From assembly GCA_012295275.1 (NCBI GenBank), contig CM022673.1, positions 17,311,310 through 17,368,809 of the forward strand: a stretch of 57,500 bases of DNA. The letters run 5' to 3'. The position numbers and the translations under genes were made by a program. Source of the DNA: Chrysomallon squamiferum (Eukaryota; Mollusca; Gastropoda; Neomphalida; Peltospiridae). Under the pieces are notes generated by a model, which worked only from the letters and a program-made list of their open reading frames with translations, had not been told where the DNA came from and did no database searches. Positions within the stretch are counted from its first letter, which is position 1; every line of letters begins with the position of its first letter. Below, one piece after another: positions 28,689 through 56,932 of the stretch.

Positions 28689-29261
28689 GTTTGTCTGTCT
28701 CCGTTTCAGTATGTCGTAACCACAAACATTTTGTTTTGTGATCAGTATACAGATAAAAATAAACATGACTGCTTCTTCGTGAACTTTACTCTGCACGGTC
28801 TCACCTGCATTTTCGGTGTAAAGGAAAACAAATTAAAGAAGTCAATTTGATACCATGTTTTATTAAGTTAATATGTATAAGAATAGAACAAAGCATTCTG
28901 GGTAAATAGAACAAACTGCATGATCATGTGACAACTGACAAGTGAAAAGGTAATTAATTCAGGCTCGCAGATTATTCACACACCTGTTGTGATATATTTC
29001 ACGTCATAGGATTCGGTAGCAAAGTTAATTGAATAGTGTGAAAATAGAAAGTCAGAACACGCATCTTACAAGATCTGTTCTTATCATATTTCCAGATAAC
29101 ACAGACTTTGTGTAAACGGAAGGCAATGTATTTTGTTATCCAGCCATAGAACAAAAAGCTGAGATCAAATAGATAATGGTAAGCAAAGAGATGGAAAATA
29201 CGAATGCAAAACACAAATACATTTACAAATAAAATAAAATAAAATAAAATAAAATGAAATA

Positions 29262-29690
29262 AAATATTCCAGAAATATTTCATAGATATTTTATCATTAG
29301 ACTGATAAACGTTAATAGACTAATTTACTTAATCATGTTTTCAGATAATGTTTTCATTAAAAATATTCGAAGTTAAGAAATTTCACGGAATTTTCCACAT
29401 GAAAACTGGATGTCTCATAATTGAATGAGAACACATCATATAACGCACTACATTTCACGGGAGAAAAAGCAAACAAAAAAACAAAAAACAAAAATACCCG
29501 GATCATTGACCTATTTTAAGCGCATTAATTTTTAAAATATTCCATATTATATACAAATAGTTTGATAAAAGTTAATATACTAATTAGTAAATGATGTTGA
29601 GAAACAATATTTCCTATTCAAATTTAAAAATTTCGTATGTTGTACACTTTCTCCTAAAAACTGGATGTCTCGTCATGTTCTAACGGTACA
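29262..29690. repeat. Diverged direct duplication, about 170 bp, two copies
   Basis: Copy A (about 29262-29430) and copy B (about 29535-29690) share colinear blocks: 'AATATTCCA', 'GATAAA(C/A)GTTAATA(G/T)ACTAATT', 'AAATTTC' and 'AAAACTGGATGTCTC'. Many substitutions and indels separate them. The sequence between them is unique. Confidence 0.6.
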
Positions 29691-29937
29691 CGCCATCTGA
29701 GGAACGCCTCCCATTCATATGATGATCATTCCATTAATATGTATGACCTAATGATGAACACATCGTTATTACCGCCTGGTAGAGATTTAAACATTAGATG
29801 AATCAGGAAAATGCTGATGAAATTAGAGAATCGTAGCGAACCTGACACAACTTGGCTACGTACCAGACACATGTGCAATTTCCTATTAGCATCAGAGAAA
29901 CTTTACCTTTCAGGACAGACAAGTGGGCTACCGTATT

Positions 29938-30300
29938 AATATACCATGGATAATTACACCTGAAAATATCAAGCTATCGTATTATTCTTAAAATAAATGA
30001 GCAATGGCAGCGGACTACAGCCAACCTGGGTATAGTATTACACCAAGGAAAAACAAGGCTAATGTATTTATATGCCACAGGCAATTGCATCAGGCTATAT
30101 CGTATTATTCTGCAGAGAAATAGGCTATTGAAGCAGACAGCTGGACTATATATTACGTAAGAAAAACAATAGTGCCGCATTAATATGCCACAGACAATTA
30201 TATCTGAGAAATGTACGCTTGTGGACATCTTGCTACATTGTAGAGAGGAATTTTATAATATTAGGAAAAAAGTGGGCTATCGCTGTTTATCAGAGAGAAG
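29938..30300. repeat. Diverged tandem repeat, about 118-bp unit, roughly three copies
   Basis: Units starting near 29938, 30063 and 30180 share 'TAATAT(A/G)CCA(T/C)(G)GA', 'ATCGTATTATTCT' (first two), 'GACTA..GT' and 'AAGGAAAAACAA/AAGAAAAACAA' blocks. Old array, not part of any gene seen. Confidence 0.5.
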
Positions 30301-31377
30301 TGGACTTTCGTTTTAAATCAGAGAAAATTGGGTTAGCGTTTCATATCGAGAGAAATGGACTGAAACTAACCTTTCACAATACACTAGAAGCTAGGAAATC
30401 GTAATAATGTAAAATGGACAGTTACATTTTTATTCTGTCGAAAACACACAACCTCATAAATAGCAATATGTATTAAAGGTATTGATATCTCAAACGTTTC
30501 TAAGCATGGTAATAATTTTCTCAGACTTGACAAAACTGTTAATGACACTGTACATAACGCTATGTAGTTTTACGTCTATAGTAATTAAAAATAGTTAATT
30601 GAAATCGTTCCACCACGAACAAGAAAACTATTCTTATGATATTAAAGACATATTTAGGAATTAAGTATGGCTGCTCATTAGAAACAAACGCATTAACGAG
30701 CAACGAAATACAAATTATTGTGTACTTCAACGCGAGTTAGTTAGCTAACACATCTCACACTATAATTTGTAAATATTAGCTTCATATTATCCCCAAAACA
30801 CGTTCACTCACTCCCATGCATCCAAGAAAAACGTATTCGAACCTTCAGTTAATGACACACCTTTCAGGGAGCTCATTAATTAAAAGCCTGCCCTGGCGTT
30901 AAGGACGTTAACAAAACCAAGTTACTGAGTTAATGGCTACTCTAACCTTCAGTACTGCAAAACGTTGTAAATACTTGACTGACTGCAGCAGACACTGCCG
31001 CTGCAAGGCAGCTATGATGAACCCGAGCTGAAGATTTTCTCACGCTAATATTACCCATGCAATAAGTATGTAGATCAAACTTGTGAAAGTGATACTGCAA
31101 GCAGTCTGTGTGTATAACGAGCAAACCATGGTTCTCTCTCTCTGGCTTCCTCTCTCACTGATGTATTTTTATCGCTACAATCTTTAGTTCCTCTGCTATG
31201 AAACAGGAATTTGCGGATTCCCCGTGGATATATACCAGTAAACTGATAGAAAACGAGATTTAAAAAAACAACAAAAAACTGTTATCTTTACGTGAATACT
31301 AATTATAATTATGAGATCATATAGTGTTACATAAAAAAGTAGATAAATAAATAATGAAAATTAAATAATAAAATAAA

Positions 31378-31389
31378 AAAAAAAATAAA

Positions 31390-31440
<51 letters not shown>

Positions 31441-31442
31441 GA
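31378..31442. repeat. (AAT)n microsatellite
   Basis: AAT run about 50 bp long, flanked by A-rich DNA. Confidence 0.95.
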
Positions 31443-31843
31443 CGACGATGATAATGAATGAAGAAATAAATAAATAAATAAGAAATATAAAAAAATATAA
31501 GAAATAAAAAAATGTGTCTTCTTTTAATTTTTTATTATCGGGGAGAGGATGAAGGAGAGGTAAGCTGAATCTATACTTTTAATTTTAATGTATTTCCTCA
31601 AAACACATCTGAATATCTTTTCATTACAAATGCGTAAGATAAAATAAGAACAAAGCAAACGAGTTCTCGCTAAGCTAACACATACATGCATATGAAGGGC
31701 AAAACTGAAGTCCTTGTGTGACCTTGGATTTAAAAATTATTATTATTCTGAAGTCAGATAAATGTATGAAATACATTAGTCGATATCAGTGTTCTGTGTG
31801 AATATCTTAATTCATTCCATACACTTGTAAAGTCATTAGAGGT

Positions 31844-31912
31844 AATAAATTTATTTATTTATTTATTTATTTATTAATTATTATTATTATTATTTATTTA
31901 TTTTTTTAAACA
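31844..31912. repeat. (TTTA)n and (ATT)n microsatellite
   Basis: TTTA tetranucleotides grading into ATT and back. Confidence 0.92.
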
Positions 31913-32094
31913 ATATTTACATTTCAGCGATGTTCTACTTTCAATGAGTAGGAAAAGAAAGGATTTTGATTTTGATTCTGTACGAAGTTAAATTTGGTCT
32001 CCTAGCCAGGTTTCCAGTTTGCTTTAATCTGGCACTAGTAGCAGATGTTTAAATTTACAGTTTAATTATTGGACATTTTTAGCTATCAAAGAAT

Positions 32095-32160
32095 TATAGC
32101 TGGTTATTGCATGAGACTTAAAACTCGTTGGTACAGGGGTCGCGTCTTGTGGTAACCTCT
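32095..32160 (+). repeat. tRNA-derived relic (SINE head or tRNA pseudogene)
   Basis: 'AGCTGGTTATTGCATGAGAC' resembles a D-arm with box A. 'GAGACTTAAAACTC' can fold as an anticodon-type stem-loop (GAG/CTC). 'ACAGGGGTCGCGTCTTGT' resembles a T-arm with box B (GGTTCGCGTC). The three lie in the right order and spacing for a Leu/Ser-type tRNA. Mismatches and lack of a clear acceptor stem argue against a working tRNA gene. Confidence 0.45.
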
Positions 32161-32318
32161 CCCTACTGAACCTCGAAACAGATGAAATTTCTTTTTATAT
32201 ATTGTATATGTAGTACCGAATTTGGTCAAAATTACAAAAGACTGAATTTACTCTAGATTATAATCAGAACTGACTGAAATTAGTCTGCAGTATCAGAACA
32301 TGTCGAAATAGTCGGAGT

Positions 32319-32515
32319 AGATCGTTGTAACAAAGAATGTAGGTTATTTTAACCAGATCGCTCTTACAAAGACTTTAAGTTACAAAACTAACTAGGCAGA
32401 TCTAGGATAGTACTGGTGTTATTTTATCAAGACTGCAGTCAGAAAGAGTTGCAGTCACTCTGTCTAGATTATTGTAACAAAGAAATTAAATTATTTTATT
32501 TAGATCGCAATAAAC
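32319..32515. repeat. Decayed tandem repeat with AGATCG / TTGTAACAAAGAA blocks
   Basis: 'AGATCGTTGTAACAAAGAAT' with a following GTAGGTTATTTTA recurs in worn form at about 32355 and 32466. Two to three irregular copies. Confidence 0.45.
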
Positions 32516-34191
32516 TAACATCCAGTGCTTGGTAAACAAGATGGTAAACTCGGTTATCAATGTACCGTTACAATTGCAGCACCAAGACAGTTCAAACTAT
32601 AAATAGTATTTCCGTGGTAAACAAAGAACTAGTAACTTCATTCACAGGAATAATTACATCTGGTAAAACAGTTAGGGTCTCGAAAATATTTAGTACAGAG
32701 TCTGGAATTACATAATAAAAAAAATAATTTTAAAAAGTTTCTAATTAAGAATTAAATATTATTACTATAATTTTCACTAGCACCCTTTTAAAACATTACT
32801 GATACGTATTCATTAATGCTGGTAATCTGTTCATTTATATATCGGTATGAACAAAAGCAATGCAATGAATTAATAAATATCTGCTTTACAATGAGTCAGA
32901 ACAATATTTTCATGTTCTGTAAAATACAAATTTCAATATAAACATAATTCTATTAATTACAAAATACAACTTTGTGACCAATAACCAAACATTGTGTAAA
33001 TTTATGTATCATTTCAAACTGTATGAAAACACACGTAACCTCAGCAACATAATTTCATGCACAATTTGTGTGCGAAGAAAACGAAGTATACACATATTTC
33101 GTACAGCTCATGGAGACGTAAAGTTAGACGTAATTTTGTGTTTCTGCGCAAGAAAAATAGGAAGGTATGTTTACAAGGGCTGAGAGTAAATAAACACGAC
33201 AACGTAAATAATCTTCTGAACAGATGCCAAAGACAAAAAATCGTCTCATACCCTGAATTATTTGAAAATTCCCAGGTTAAAAAGGAAAAAAACAAAAAAC
33301 AAAACAAAAACAGAAAAGAAAAGAAAATCACCTACATGATAATGAATAATACTAGAAACAATAATGTTGTTTACGGCTGACGTAATCATTATATGAATCA
33401 TTAGTATTTTTTTCTTAAGTAGCAAAGAAAATGGTAACCATGGAGTTATGTCTCCATGTCAAAATAGGTTTCAACCAATCGATAAATCATGAAGTTTTGT
33501 TGCGAAATAACTGGCCTATTTTTTTCCTCTCGCTCTTTTATTTATTTATAAACCATTTTTATTTTTGACTTTATTCCATCATTGACATCAGTATTTTATA
33601 TTTTTACTGTAAATATCTTTTACAAATTATTAATAAATAAAGAAATAAATGATGTATAAAATAGACCAGCTAACAGAAAACACACTAAAAATATATCGCA
33701 AACGATCCATCAATAATTGTATAAACGGTACCCGACTGTAGGACTACGTTGCATCATATTTACTTATTTTTACAGGTACTTTAATTGCAATGCAGTTGCT
33801 CAAGATTGTAAAACGTTTTATGAAGACTATCATAGTAATAAATAAAATACATGAAAATTAAATTTCAGTGGTTTGGTAGAACTGGCCATGTACCAATCTG
33901 GTTAACAAAACTGATCTGTATGTTCTAAGAAGAAAATGATGTTTAAACTAGAAGTAGAACTGATCTTCTCTTTGTTACCTCTATACTGTTCTAAAGTTTG
34001 TTAAAAAAAAAAAAAAAAAAAAGAATAAATAAATAAAAAAATAAAACTATTGTTTGAACAACTGTGTTTGGAATTCCCATGATTCTTTCTAGGAAAAAAA
34101 CTGCTGTTTGACTATTTTTCACTGAAAATACAGTTAGAACTGAATATCCTCATTCTTTTGTAAAGAAATTGTCTGTCGTTTGTATAAAGAC

Positions 34192-34205
34192 ACACACACC
34201 CACAC

Positions 34206-34260
<55 letters not shown>

Positions 34261-34282
34261 GACACACACACGCACACAATGA
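34192..34282. repeat. Compound CA-(TC)n-CA microsatellite
   Basis: ACACAC, then a TC run (34210-34256), then CACA units. Confidence 0.95.
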
Positions 34283-34709
34283 ACTATCAAAATTATGCAC
34301 AGAAAAAGAACCACAGCAAATATCTTACAATAATTTAATTGGCACTTGGTAATACTGACCGGGAAGATCTAGAACATGCATGATTTTGTCTAAATATGAA
34401 AATAATATAAAATACATATTAATAGTAAAACTAATCTTGAAAAGACAGTAGTTTAGTTTGTAAAAAAGAAATTAATACTGCCAATTTAACAGTCAAAAGG
34501 TCAATACATTTATCCACTGGCCACAACAAATCTGTTATAAAGTCAGAATTAAAGAATATGATTTTTATAAACATATGCATTGGTTTTCTAAATAAAATGC
34601 CAAATGTATATATTAAATATAAAATATAAATAATAAATTTAAATAAAAAAGTTTAAAAATGTATCATTTGTCATTATTACAGACATATCAATACAGATTT
34701 TTTACAAGC

Positions 34710-34755
<46 letters not shown>

Positions 34756-35220
34756 TCAATGATAATTGTTGTGATAACTTAACAATTCCAACAAATGACT
34801 CATCGGTGCTATCATGCACATTGTTATGCTTACATTGTTTTAAGATCACTTCAGGGAATTAACAAGTTTGTGTGATAGGATTAGTGGATTAATGATGTAG
34901 ACATTTCTGTACTTGTTGAAACCAGGAGGATTAACAGTCATTACTATGATATCATTAACAAGGTGAGAATCAACACTGATTACTCTGGGTAAAATAAATC
35001 ACAGAATTTAAAATATCACAATCACTAGTTAAATCACAGGGATGTTATTTCCTACACCACTAACAAGTTTTGGTTTACACTGATCCAATACTTAGCTGTC
35101 ACAAACCTGTACACATATTAGTCTTGTAACTGTCAACAATCAAGCATCAACCATATACTCCTAGTGTATTTAATTCATCTAACTTCAAATATTCTACAAA
35201 ACAAAACAAAAAAAATCTTC
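34283..35220. other. Downstream flank / 3' UTR of the TRIM-NHL gene
   Basis: On the - strand this follows the TRIM-NHL stop. A variant poly(A) signal ATTAAA (- strand) sits at 35169-35174 only 47 nt past the stop. No canonical AATAAA on the - strand was seen in the next 700 nt, so the 3' end is uncertain. An AAT run lies at 34710-34752. No other gene seen. Confidence 0.4.
34710..34752. repeat. (AAT)n microsatellite
   Basis: Perfect AAT run. Confidence 0.95.
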
Positions 35221-38028
35221 CTAGAAAATCTGAATTCTATGATTTTCTCTATCAGAAACCACAAGATTTCCATTAGCCAAAATTGCAATTCCTTCAAGCC
35301 CTTTAAATTTTCCATTTTCATTTCCCCAACTTCCGAACATAGAATAATACCTCCCATCTGCTCGGAAGATCTGAACTCGGTTATTGCCACTATCGGCAAC
35401 CACAACAAATCCTTGACTATCAATAGCTATTCCTCGAGGGTATTTTAGCTGACCTCGCAGAGTCCCTGTAACTCCAAAACTGAAAAGAAAGTTACCATAG
35501 ATACTGAAAACTTGAATGCGGTTGTTGCTGCTGTCACTTACGTAGACTTGATTATTGTTGCTGACTGCAATGTAGTGTGGATTCTCAAATTCACCAACTG
35601 CATTCCCTAGTCGACCAAACTTGCGTACAAAAGAACCATTTGACTGAAAGACTTGGACTCTGTGATTCTCTTTGTCACAAACATAAATAAACCCCATGTT
35701 GTCACAAGCCACGCCCCATGGGTAACTGAGTTCTCCATCCCCACTCCCCTCCTGGCCAAATGCAAACTGACAGATACCATTGCAGTTGAATATCTGGATG
35801 CGGTGGTTGTATCGGTCTGCAACAATTATCTGGTTGAGACCATTGACAGCAATGCCTGCCAAGCAGTCAAATTCTCCCTCATTTTGTCCATAACTACCAA
35901 ATGATCTGATGTATCTAGAAAATAAAATAAAAAACCATTAATATTCCTGATGTATGAAGGCATCTAATAACATAACTATTTATTACATTTAAAATATTGT
36001 AAACAAATTTACCAGTCACAAATATTGGCTAATTTACCAGTTAAATTTAAACAATTTTATTCATACAAGAAGCACTGACATCTACAATCTGGCACTGAAT
36101 GATTTAAATCCTTATACACAATGACCTGAAAAAAGTATATTTATTATTTAAGTAGCTGATTATAAAACTTACCTTCCAGCATTATCAAACACTTGAACTC
36201 TGTGGTTGCTGCTGTCAGCGACATAGATTTTGTCATCAAGAGGGGACACAGCCACACCACGGGGCCAGGTAAAATTAGCCTGCTCCGACCCTCGTTCACC
36301 AAATCTAATCACTGCCTGACCTTTCTGATTGTACTTGTTTCTTGGACTGGAGACGTAGATACTAGGACTAGAGTTTATTCTGCTGAAGGGAAGAATTTCG
36401 GGTTCATCTTCTGATGTCTGACCATTGCTGTCTGTTCCATTTAGTGTGACATCAAATCGTACTGGTGGTCTGATGGCAAAAGATGTAGAGTTAGGCTGCA
36501 ATATAGATGATGTTGCATTGGTTGCTAGTGATGATGCTGCAGATTCTCTCACAAATGTTCTCTCTCTGTTGAATGAACTTGGCTCATAATGGTTATTTTC
36601 TCCATTATCTGATTCTTCTTCAGCAGGAGGTAGAGCACCAATACTTCTGTGTCTTAGTCGACTAGCTGTTCTGTCCTGAGTGTCAGAGTCACGATTCAAG
36701 AAACTTCCCAGTCTGGGATCAGAATGATGTTCTCTTCTTAACCTTCGTCTCACAACTGGTGGTGTCTCATAATCCCCAAGCAATGGCCTCTCTTGTACTC
36801 CATCTTCATTGTTCGTGCTAATGCCAGAGGCTTGCTGATAAGATGGAGTGTTTCTTCTGCCAATAGAAGGTGACAGAGATACTGACCTGTCTGATCTGGC
36901 AACTCTAAGTGCATAGCTGGGTCTGGATTCTGCTGCAGAATGGACTGTACCTCTCTGAGTGATACTTGGACTGTCATCATAAGTGTTAGATGGTTCTTCC
37001 CTTTCCTGACTTCCACGAAGTCGTGTGGAAGGAGCAATAGGACCACCTGATGTAACAATAAGCTCTCCTAGGTTGTTGATAGTGTTTGAAAGGAACTGGT
37101 CTTCAAGTGAGATCTGCATTTGTCTCACTGAAGGAAGACGTATACGACCAGTCTGATAACCGAGAATGTTGTCTAAGTTATCTGTGCAGTTTCGTTTTAT
37201 TTCAACCAGATCTTCATCTGGAATGTTATGGTTTGATCTGCTAAGCATCGACTCTGTAGAGTCACAGAAACTTGCCATGCTAGCCACTTCAACCTCAATA
37301 TTTTCCTGATGCATTCTCAGAGATCTCAGTTCTGAAAGGAGGAAAGTGTCAATCTCTCCATGAAGAAGCCTCTGCCTGTTTCTCAGTTCTCTGACATGTT
37401 TCTCTATAGCTTCACTTATCTCTGTCTTTGCATTGTCACACCTCTCCTGCAAATGCGAACCACAGTGACTGATGGAGCTGAGAGCCTCAGTAATGTCAGG
37501 AATTCCTCGACGAATCTGACTGATGTACCTGGTTATATCTGATTTCAGAATACTGAGATGGTTATTTTTACAGGAATCACAGACGCTCTGGTTGCAGTGG
37601 GCACATCTTGACAATCGGTCCTCTCTTCGACATGCAAAACATCCACTGCTGGAACTGCCTACTGCTCCTGCTGCATGTGGAACATTGGATGGCATCTCAT
37701 CAGGATGTGGACCTGTGGCTTGAGCCTCCTCATACTGAAATCCAGCAGAAGATCTCTGAGACTGAGAAGTTAGCTCAAGGAAGCCAATCACTGTGAGGTT
37801 GTTAGGAAAGCTTGAAACACCTCTACGTGGGACTAAATGGTCTGCCCTGCATTCTGGACACCTGATCATCCCAGTCCTCCTGTCCACCAGACCCTCGAGG
37901 CATGGCTGTTGACAAAAGGTGTGCTGACAAGGAAGAAGTTTGGGAGTTTTGTATCTGTCCAAACAAACTGAACATGTCAGGAGTTGTTCTAGCTGTCCAG
38001 TCGGGAATGACGAGTCAGGGTCAGTCAT
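35221..38028 (-). CDS. nhl-1: TRIM-NHL E3 ubiquitin ligase, thin/NHL-1-like (2 exons)
   Basis: Exon 1 is 38028-36173 and exon 2 is 35914-35221. The 258-bp intron has GTAAGT and TTTTCTAG ends, and the split Arg codon AG|A restores frame. The protein has 849 residues. RING finger C19-C60 ('CSVCLDRY', 'CQHTFC', 'CPECR') should bind an E2 and transfer ubiquitin. Residues about 131-158 form a B-box-like zinc finger ('CFACRRE', 'CAHCNQSVCDSC'). About 160-290 is a helical coiled-coil stretch. About 330-540 is a Ser/Arg-rich, probably disordered linker. Six NHL repeats close the protein, with signatures such as 'IYVADSSNHRVQVF' and 'VVVADSGNNRVQIF', expected to form a six-bladed propeller that binds protein or RNA. 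The long exon runs through blade 1 and the second exon encodes blades 2-6. RING, zinc finger and coiled coil look most like Drosophila thin and C. elegans NHL-1. TRIM2/3 or TRIM71 are less likely. Confidence 0.92.
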
Positions 38029-39439
38029 GTTCTTATCTTACACTGAACAGATCATTCTGGAAAATAATGCAAAGATATTTTTGAGTATTTTATTATGTAT
38101 CCAGTCAATGAATATTTTCTTAAACAAACTTAAAACATTTTATTTTTTTATTTCTTATTTCATGTTTTCCCTGTATGAAAGAGACATGTTTAACAACTAA
38201 ACCAAAGAAGCAAAGCAGAAATTTATTATAACAGAATATAATTATACCTCTGAAGTAAATGTCTGGAAATACAGGCAGAACAACTACAACCAATTATAAA
38301 AATAATAATAATAATAATGATAAAAATAAATATAATGATCATAATTAGAGTAAGTCTTTTCTTTTGTCTTATAATTTATACATATACTATTATATATATA
38401 TATACATGTATAATGTAACACTGTATCAATAATAATAATTAATAAACCATTGCTGATCTATACACACATAGAATATTTGAAGTTGTGCTTACTGAACTTC
38501 CTGGGCACATAACGTACAAGCTTGATCTCCTAACAGAATTATAAGGTTAGAAGATTAAAAAGAAGGAAGGTTTTTAACCGTAATTAGCTCCAAGTACAGC
38601 CAGTAACAGGACTGAATACCTTGTTTATTACGTAACAGTTTGGTTTATTTTTTTTATGAGAGGCAGTTTTAGAAAAATGAAATGAAATTTTAGCAATAAT
38701 AATAATAATAATAACAAACATCTATGCGCATTGTTCATCAACAACAACACTAACATGTAAAAAAAAGAAAAAACCCAAAATTTTTAAACAAATTATTTAA
38801 ATAAACAAATATGAAATAAATTTTTAAATAATAATAATAAATAAGAATAATAATAATAAATAAATAAATAAATAAAACATTTAATGCCAAATATAAAATA
38901 ATCTTTAATAAATTAATCATCAACACATATTTATGTTTTGGGGGTCTACAGCAAACAAATGTAAACAATGCCTAACTGAACTCAATTTCCAAATAACACC
39001 TTCTTGCATAGTTACCCAAATAATGGAATGCGTAATCCAAAAATAACTTAACATAAGGTAATACAAAACAGACAAAGAAACTAGACCATCCGATATTTCC
39101 TCATAAAAAAAAAAAAATAAAATAAAATAAAAAAAAAAAAAAATCCAAACTAATTTTGAACTAAAAATTCCAACTCCAAGAACTTATTTCCAAAAAAGAT
39201 TCTGAAACTATTTTGCTTTCTGAAAAGAGAATTAAATAAAGTTTTCTTACTGTATAATATAAAATATTTTCGTCACATCTCGCTTGAAAGAATCTACGCC
39301 AAAAGATGTAATGAGTCAGGGAGCTGGTTCTTTTTATAACTCTACCAAAGTATTTGGAAATCTGAAACTTTCTCCTGCAGTGATTATCTAAGCTGTCAGG
39401 TTCCAAAAACAAGGTACTCGCAAATCGAGACAATCAAGG

Positions 39440-39545
39440 TGCCCATAGACTGAAACAAAGTACATTGTTTTGCAACGTTGCCTGCGTAACAAATAATAAT
39501 TTCCGGTTTGTTTTAGTCTCGATAATGTGGATATTCTGTGGTTGA
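39440..39545. promoter_or_regulatory. Candidate shared promoter element (GCAACGTTGC palindrome, ETS-type site)
   Basis: Inside the divergent region, a CpG-containing island in AT-rich DNA holds the perfect palindrome GCAACGTTGC (39472-39481), followed by CTGCGTAAC and by 'TTTCCGGTTT', which reads ACCGGAAA on the - strand (ETS-type core). The position, about 1.45 kb from the TRIM-NHL start and 0.65 kb from the ZAK start, suits a bidirectional promoter. Motif matches alone are weak evidence. Confidence 0.28.
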
Positions 39546-40049
39546 GAAGTGGTTTATTTGATAATTTTATTATTAATAGTAACAACAGTGTTATAATAAT
39601 TGCAGTAGTTACACCGTCATTTTTAGAGTTGGGTATATATTATTATAGATTATCCGTAACAAATAATGTTATGATTATTATCAAGTACTTGTTCTGCTGC
39701 TAAAAGTATTTAGTATTAATATTATATAATAAAAACACTTAAGAGTTTACAATTTACACTGACTTACAAATACACTTTTTACGGAACGAAAGTTTGTTAA
39801 TTATTATTATGCGGCTTAGATAATTCGAAATCAAGAATTTTTAATAGAAATTTATAATAAATAAATAAATAAGTAAATAAATAAACGAGTAAATAAATAA
39901 AATTAAAATTAATTAATTAATTACCAAAGTCCAGCACTCGCTAGACTAAGACAAGACACAAGAAAACATTATTACAGCAAATGTGACTAACCATAGTAAC
40001 GATAGTTAGTGTGATAGTAAATAAAAAGTAGTTTATTTAATAATTTTTG

Positions 40050-55375
<15,326 letters not shown>

Positions 55376-56520
55376 ATAAGTAATGAGATGCAATGGTAGT
55401 ATCAGGGTCAGTTTCACTTTGAGCACTTGTATTTTGTTATGTGCTGGGTTTTCTTTTCTTTTTTTCATTGTTTTTTTTTTTTATTTCTTTTTTCTATCTT
55501 TTTTTCTGTTTGTTTTCATTGTTGTTGTTTTTTGTGTTTTTTTGAAATGTCAGATTCCTTTCTATTGTAATGATGTTACTCTTGGATTTTGTTTAAATGT
55601 ACCATGGTGCCAACAGATAGTCATTTACAAAGATTGGTTTGTGTTAGCATGTACTGAATGACAAGTTTGGCTGTAGTGTTTACTTGTCAGCGAAAATGCA
55701 TGGCGGTTGCCATTGTTACTTTTATTTTTTTAATTGTTTTTTTTGACTTAAAAATAGCAATATAACTCAGAAAGAAAAATGTAATAATAAATAAAATGTT
55801 TTTGAAAATAATGATAAAACCTAAAAGTAAGTTCATAAACTGATATTTATGACAACATACCAAATGATGTATTCTTGCTGTTACTTTCATGATTGCTCTC
55901 CAATGTTGCTCCTTTTTTTTTTTTTTTTTTTTAACTATTTTGTGTGAGTAAATGTTTGGTAAAGTCTGTCAGATTTAAAAAATTTTATGTGTAACATTGG
56001 ATGTCACAGGTATACAAAGAACAAGATAAAAGTGAACTTATTAAATATTATACTTTAATGTCAGGAAAAATTAGTATCAAATAACAAGTAAACCAACCAC
56101 CGAATAAAGAAAATGTGTTCTGACTTTATTCTTACCACATGTAAACTTTAGGTAATTTATTTCTGATTTTTACTGTATTTTAGAATATTTTTAACTATAT
56201 GCTGGTTTTGCTGAAAACGAGATAATATTTACACTTTTTTTTTTATCAGTCTTTGTATAGAAAATTTTTACTGAAAAAAAAAAAATACATCTTTTTATCC
56301 TGTTATTTATGCAAAAAATGTTTGTCTTTATTTTTTATATATTTGTAATTTATTATTATTGTTATTTATTTTGTTACCTTTTAAAAAATGTAATGGTTTA
56401 TGTATGCATTGATATTATGTAATAATACTAATAATAGTTATGTATTTATATATGTTTATATGTTTAAGTTTTATTTTTTATAACTGTACCAGAAACAGTG
56501 TAATAAATATAAAATAATTA
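55376..56520 (+). other. ZAK 3' UTR region, poly(A) signals
   Basis: Follows the TAA at 55373-55375. T-rich and AT-rich. AATAAA occurs at 55786, 55790 and 56502. The last (56502-56507) would give a UTR of about 1.15 kb. No other coding sequence seen. Confidence 0.45.
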
Positions 56521-56546
56521 TGAAGAATTCACACTGTTTTCTAATA

Positions 56547-56725
56547 CAGTGAAACTTCTCAAAATTCTTCCCTAAACCTGAATTCCTTCAAAACCAAATG
56601 ATTTCTGCCATTCCAATGATTAATCATGTAACTGAGTGTTAAAAAAGACATAGTAAACTGTAAACCCTGCTAGACAAAACTTTTTACTTGGTCACAAAAC
56701 CTTTCTGTTTTGTCAGGTTTCACTG
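56547..56725. mobile_element. TA-flanked MITE (pogo/Tc1-mariner-like), 179 bp
   Basis: The left end reads CAGTGAAACTTCTCAAAA and the right end, reverse-complemented, reads CAGTGAAACCTGACAAAA: a terminal inverted repeat with nine identical outer bases and a similar inner part. A TA dinucleotide lies directly outside each end, as expected for a TA target-site duplication. There is no coding capacity. It sits just past the last ZAK poly(A) signal. Confidence 0.72.
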
Positions 56726-56727
56726 TA

Positions 56728-56901
56728 TTTCAGTGTGTCTTATTAGCTGTTTACTTTAATTATCTCTACCTCAGAGTCTCTGTTTATTTATTTATTTTCA
56801 TATAGTAACTATAACTTTTTAATTTTGTACACTGACAGTTATGCGCATGTTTGTATTTTGATAGTTTTCTTTCTTTCTTTGATTGACCATTCTTCTTCTT
56901 C

Positions 56902-56932
<31 letters not shown>

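Larger units (their letters stand above)
28101..34190. other. Intergenic DNA between GPCR and TRIM-NHL gene
   Basis: No conserved coding sequence was recognised. Contents: microsatellites, several old diverged repeats (29262-29690, 29938-30300, 32319-32515) and one tRNA-derived relic, each listed separately. Overlapping open frames at 33041-33380 on both strands have no domain signature. Confidence 0.6.

Noticed and set aside
33041-33380. Overlapping open frames on both strands, one Lys/Arg-rich
   Set aside because: Both strands open by chance in A-rich DNA. No domain and no conserved motif.
35164-35904. + strand open frames opposite the NHL exon
   Set aside because: Antisense shadows of the TRIM-NHL coding sequence.
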